This document shows positions 61,101-64,000 of a stretch of 64,000 bases of DNA, piece after piece (position 1 is the stretch's first letter; each line of letters starts with the position of its first letter). This DNA comes from Opisthocomus hoazin (taxonomy: Eukaryota > Chordata > Aves > Opisthocomiformes > Opisthocomidae). Made by a program: the position numbers and the translations under genes. Below the pieces are notes generated by a model. The model made no database searches, was not told the DNA's origin, and worked only from the letters and a program-made list of their open reading frames with translations. Location of the stretch: the NCBI RefSeq assembly GCF_030867145.1, contig NC_134420.1, positions 9,692,823 through 9,756,822 of the forward strand. The letters are read 5' to 3'.

Positions 61101-64000
61101 GAGTGTGTTTGTTATATTGTCCTACCAGGTCTTCCTTTGGTATATGGGATGCGTTATCAGTGTTCTGATTTCATAGGGTGGGGAGAGTGTCTGTGCACAC
61201 CACTTACTGCCTTTGCCATACCTTTTGTCTGCTCCTCTACAAAAGTAAAATACAAAACCCAGCAGTTCTGCCATAATAGTGCTTCTGTGACTGGCTCTTG
61301 CCTGGTTTAAGAAATTACCTGTGTAGTAGGAAGGCCTGTAATTTATGGAAGAGAAGGGAAAAATACAGGGTAGATGAGAAATGAACATCTGCAGTTAAAA
61401 TAGGTATAAATTCTTCACCTTCTTTGATGCTTCCAGATGCCCCTACCTTTGTGTTAGTGGTAGGGGCAGTAAAAGAGAACAGTTGTACACGATGTTGCAG
61501 TTTTTTAGAGTAGGGGAAAAAAAACAACCATTAAAACACTGCTTGTGCTTCCTTACTCAGAAAGACCGTATTGTTGACTAATGCAAAATACCTTGGAATT
61601 CCTTCAGTATCACATGTCTTCGTATCAGTTTGTCTTGAACTGAAAGGAAGAAGCAAAGACTTTCTTTCGCATCTTCCTCTGAAACTTCCAAAGCAATTGC
61701 ATGATGAAGTTGCAATCGGTTTAAGAGGACTTAATATATTTTAAAATTAAAATTGATTTTTTTTTCTTACTGAAGTATTTGTCTTGAAGCAAGCATTATT
61801 TACTGAGAGGATTTTATTTGTTCTTAAGTGATCTGAAGCTTAAAGCTGTGTTAAGTATCCAAGAACAATTGAAAAAGGTTGAATTATACCAGTGATTTTA
61901 ATTTTTTCTGATTTGCATGCTGGTGTATTTTCCCAGTGGAAGTTGGTTCTTGTAACAGAACCTGTTACAAGAAGTTGAAGTCTCTCTGAAAATAAACTTG
62001 CCTTCTTCACTTTCATTCTTTGTTCATAGACTTTGGAAATAGTACACAAAATTTACCAGTACCTACAAGTTACAGGGTGAAAAGCACAGAACGATACGGA
62101 TCACTGCTATAAGCCCCAAAGCTTGCAAGGGAATTTCACACTTGTATTTCAGTTGGAGTAGTATGTTCTGTTGAGAAATCTTGTTTAAGCCAGGACGTCA
62201 TACCAGTGTCTGGATGCAAATAAGTAATGTTATACCTTTCAGTTGGGTCGTTGCTATTGCACTGTGCAGATAATTGCTGTCTGTGGATATTTTGGACTCT
62301 CACTTTAGAAGGCATACAGATCATATTTATTCTTTGTATTGAACGTCAAAGCCCTCCTTTAAGAAACTCATATTGCAAAGTGTATAGGCCATGAGCTGTT
62401 TTACTGCACGGTCTGAAATGTTTCACGTGAAGTGAGTTATTAAAGTATTGATGAGGGTAAATTCAGAAGGTGGAATTGCTCCTGTAACTGTGTATTTATT
62501 ACAATTGGTAAGATGTAATTTTGCCTTTTTACCATATAGTAAAGGTGTCCAGGGCTTTTGATCAATTGTCCTCTACTATTAACTTCTTTTTAAACTGAAA
62601 TAAAAACTAAGAAAGACTCTTCAGTTTCAAAACAGAATTAATCTTGTACAATTTTTTTTATCCACAGTTTGCATCTTAAGGATATGAGTTTTTTACCTTA
62701 CAATTCACTGTAGGTATAGAATTTGGAATTCTTAAAAAAACCTGCCCTTCCAGTTTGAACATTACCCACGATAAGTGTCTCCCTTTTTATGTTTTTGTTG
62801 AAAAGGGTGGTGATTCTAAAGGAGGTTATATTCGTAAATGCTGTAAGATCTTACAATTGAGTTATAGAAATGCAGAATGTTGTGACTTGTAAAGCTCACT
62901 ATGCGCTTTTACCCTTCTTGTTTTGTTTTTGTTTTTTTCCAGGTATGCATTCCTCAACAGCCACAGAACTATTTGTTACTGGAGCTTTGCCAACCTCTGG
63001 AACATTTCCACCATCAGCATATCAGCATCCCAACACTTTCAGCAGTAGAAACTTTGCTACTACCCCTTCTCTTGCTCTTCAAGATACTACTTTCAGTGCT
63101 ACATCAAATGGTCTCTTAACTACCCATGATCCTTTATTACAGATTAAAACATCACAAGGCACTGTTCCAACTGCTTTGACATTTGAGCGCCTAGGCAGCT
63201 CTGTTCTAAGTACCAGTATACCACCTCAGTCATCAACATATCGTTCTGCTCAAGAATCTGCACCCCATCTTTTGCAACCTCAATTTAGTTTGTTGCCTTC
63301 AACCCTTGGAGGAGCTCAGCAGGTTTCTCAGGCGTATAGCACATCTGTCTTTACTGGTTCCACTGCTTCTATTGATAGAGCACTTCAGCGAGAATGTAGT
63401 GTTATTAAACACCATCAGCGGCCTTCAAGTACTCAGTCTGTTCAGGCTCAACTGACTGTTTCGCAGCATTCCTTACACAGCTATTTAACGAGTACAAGCG
63501 GAGTTAATTTTCAGGATACATCTAGGCACTCAGCATTGTCCTGCAGTCCAGTTGGAGATGTTACTCAGGTGAGCAATGGAGGACCACAACAGAAGACTTC
63601 TCAAGTCACAGTGGAACTTGCTCAGTCATACACATCTGCTATTCCATCACCTGGTTTTCCATCTACTTCCACAGCAAAAGTGAAAAACTGTTCCACAAAG
63701 CAGCCTCCAAGGTCAATGAAGACCCCCAAACCTCAAAGTGTAGCTCCCACTGTGCAGACACAAAGCTATGCCAAAACTGCACAAAACCAGAGCTCTGTCA
63801 TTACAGGCCAAGCACAGATCTATTCTACAGCACAACTCCCAAGCCTCTTGTCGGTCAGCCAGTCCCAAAACTATGTTTCATCCCAGGCTCAGAATGTGCC
63901 ACCTGTCAGTCACTCACAGGATTTCTCATCTAGCAAGGCTGAGAAGCTGCCCTCACTGTATAAAACATTGACTTTTTCTGGGCAATCGCAAAGTGTTACT
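40081..64000 (+). CDS. QSER1: QSER1, glutamine and serine-rich protein 1 (partial, exons 1-4 of the gene)
   Basis: Exons 40081-40196, 58147-58259, 59439-59603 and 62943-64000+ join in consistent phase (2, 1, 1) into an open frame of about 484 residues that continues past the window. The protein starts [16 protein letters not shown], a beginning shared with the paralogue PRR12. It continues with [20 protein letters not shown] and [11 protein letters not shown], then the long Ser/Gln/Thr-rich region. Established knowledge: QSER1 is a large nuclear, chromatin-bound protein that cooperates with TET1 to keep DNA-methylation valleys and bivalent developmental promoters free of DNMT3 methylation. 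Its folded C-terminal part lies beyond this window. Intron 1 is about 18 kb. Confidence 0.96.
44905..45281 (-). other. Candidate antisense exon within QSER1 intron 1
   Basis: On the minus strand a pyrimidine-rich acceptor (CTCCCTCCTTACAG at 45281, with an alternative CCGTCCCCCAG at 45257) leads into about 117-125 codons without a stop. These end exactly at a strong donor, CAACAG|GTAAGC (last base 44905). The peptide is Ser/Pro/Gln-rich, includes [20 protein letters not shown] and ends [20 protein letters not shown] plus Q. I do not recognise it. No start codon or partner exon is established; it could belong to an antisense coding gene, a lncRNA, or be coincidence. Confidence 0.3.
54023..54401 (-). 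mobile_element. CR1 LINE fragment, moderately diverged
   Basis: Begins ATAGAATCATAGAATGAATC followed by ATAGAATGCTTTAGGTTGGA, the antisense CR1 3' end. It runs through CTCTGGGCAACCTGTGCCAG to CTCCCCGGAGCCTTCTCTTC. The minus-strand open frame at 54014-54244 ([20 protein letters not shown]) is the C-terminal tail of CR1 ORF2. The head matches the 14401 copy closely, suggesting the same subfamily. Confidence 0.92.
54402..54809 (+). other. AT-rich spacer between two CR1 copies
   Basis: About 400 bp of QSER1 intron 1 with nothing recognisable. Confidence 0.8.
54810..55278 (-). mobile_element. CR1 LINE, 5'-truncated but well preserved
   Basis: Begins CATAGAATCACAGAATAGTA with GGGGTTGGAAGGGACC, and ends with the antisense of the ORF2 segment encoding [20 protein letters not shown]. 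The minus-strand frame 54893-55240 is an uninterrupted 115-codon C-terminal part of the CR1 reverse-transcriptase ORF2 with VPSDRTRGN and [20 protein letters not shown]. It is closer to consensus and hence probably younger than its neighbours. It is not a host gene. Confidence 0.95.
58147..58259 (+). CDS. QSER1: QSER1 coding exon 2
   Basis: Acceptor TTTCATCCTTAG. The 113-nt exon encodes (S)[20 protein letters not shown] then [17 protein letters not shown], leaving phase 1 at [21 protein letters not shown] is a conserved block shared with PRR12. Confidence 0.95.
58260..59438 (+). other. QSER1: QSER1 intron 2
   Basis: A 1.2-kb intron. A 142-codon sense-strand open frame (58679-59107) lies in a locally less AT-rich part, with no recognised homology. 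Confidence 0.9.
59439..59603 (+). CDS. QSER1: QSER1 coding exon 3
   Basis: Acceptor CCATCATCTAG. The 165-nt exon encodes [20 protein letters not shown], then [20 protein letters not shown] and [14 protein letters not shown], ending ACAG|GTGAAA in phase 1. FLSAIESR and the Q-F-R-(T/S)-P-S-W-Q-T block are the family-typical features. Confidence 0.95.
59604..62942 (+). other. QSER1: QSER1 intron 3
   Basis: A 3.3-kb AT-rich intron. Open frames are short, and no repeat family was recognised. Confidence 0.9.
62943..64000 (+). CDS. QSER1: QSER1 coding exon 4 (large Ser/Gln-rich exon, truncated by window end)
   Basis: Acceptor TTTTGTTTTTTTCCAG. The frame is open for all 352 full codons to the window edge. 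It begins [20 protein letters not shown], then [33 protein letters not shown], and many S/Q/T-rich segments with SQ dipeptides. The region is predicted disordered from composition. FERL and the VIKH(Y/H)QRP block are conserved with PRR12. A consensus donor (ACTCAG|GTGAGC, 63568/63569) lies inside the exon. Confidence 0.96.

Overview
The window is vertebrate nuclear DNA, almost certainly from a bird. It has long AT-rich introns, three GC-rich CpG-island promoter-like regions, and very few interspersed repeats. The recognisable repeats are CR1 (chicken-repeat-1 type) LINE fragments carrying the typical '(C)ATAGAATCA(C/T)AGAAT...TTGGAAGGGACC' 3' end in either orientation. No prokaryotic, organellar or CRISPR features were seen. 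The CR1 copies do not let me name a species.

Two protein-coding genes are identified with high confidence. Both are on the + strand and in the order known from other vertebrates (PRRG4 then QSER1). PRRG4 (transmembrane Gla protein 4) is complete: five coding exons from 20753 to 27114 splice in consistent phase into a 225-residue protein. It has a signal peptide, a Gla domain, one membrane span and a cytoplasmic tail with LPTY and PPPY motifs. QSER1 (glutamine/serine-rich protein 1) is partial: exons 1-4 are present (40081-40196, 58147-58259, 59439-59603, 62943 to the window edge). The fourth, large Q/S-rich exon is still open at 64000, and the part present encodes about 484 residues.

Layout: 1-19.1 kb has no confidently identified gene. 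It holds a CpG island at about 5.8-6.3 kb, a few CR1 fragments, and a diverged unclassified duplicated segment at about 17.46-17.85 and 18.20-18.60 kb. In mammals CCDC73 lies on the opposite strand upstream of PRRG4, so this region may be its 5' end or first intron; I could not find a CCDC73 coding exon. 19.1-20.6 kb is the PRRG4 CpG island; 20.7-29.4 kb is PRRG4 with a roughly 2.2 kb 3' UTR; 29.4-38.9 kb is intergenic. 39.0-40.9 kb is the QSER1 CpG island with exon 1; 40.2-58.1 kb is QSER1 intron 1, which contains two CR1 copies and a candidate antisense exon; 58.1-64.0 kb holds QSER1 exons 2-4.

The two genes share no obvious pathway. PRRG4 is a vitamin-K-dependent membrane protein that recruits WW-domain partners. 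QSER1 is a nuclear factor known to act with TET1 in protecting developmental promoters from DNA methylation. The most striking unexplained signals are a near-perfect 35-bp inverted repeat with a 5-nt loop in the QSER1 CpG island, a well-formed minus-strand exon candidate inside QSER1 intron 1, a pair of overlapping mutually exclusive hairpins in a PRRG4 intron, and the duplicated unclassified element upstream of PRRG4.
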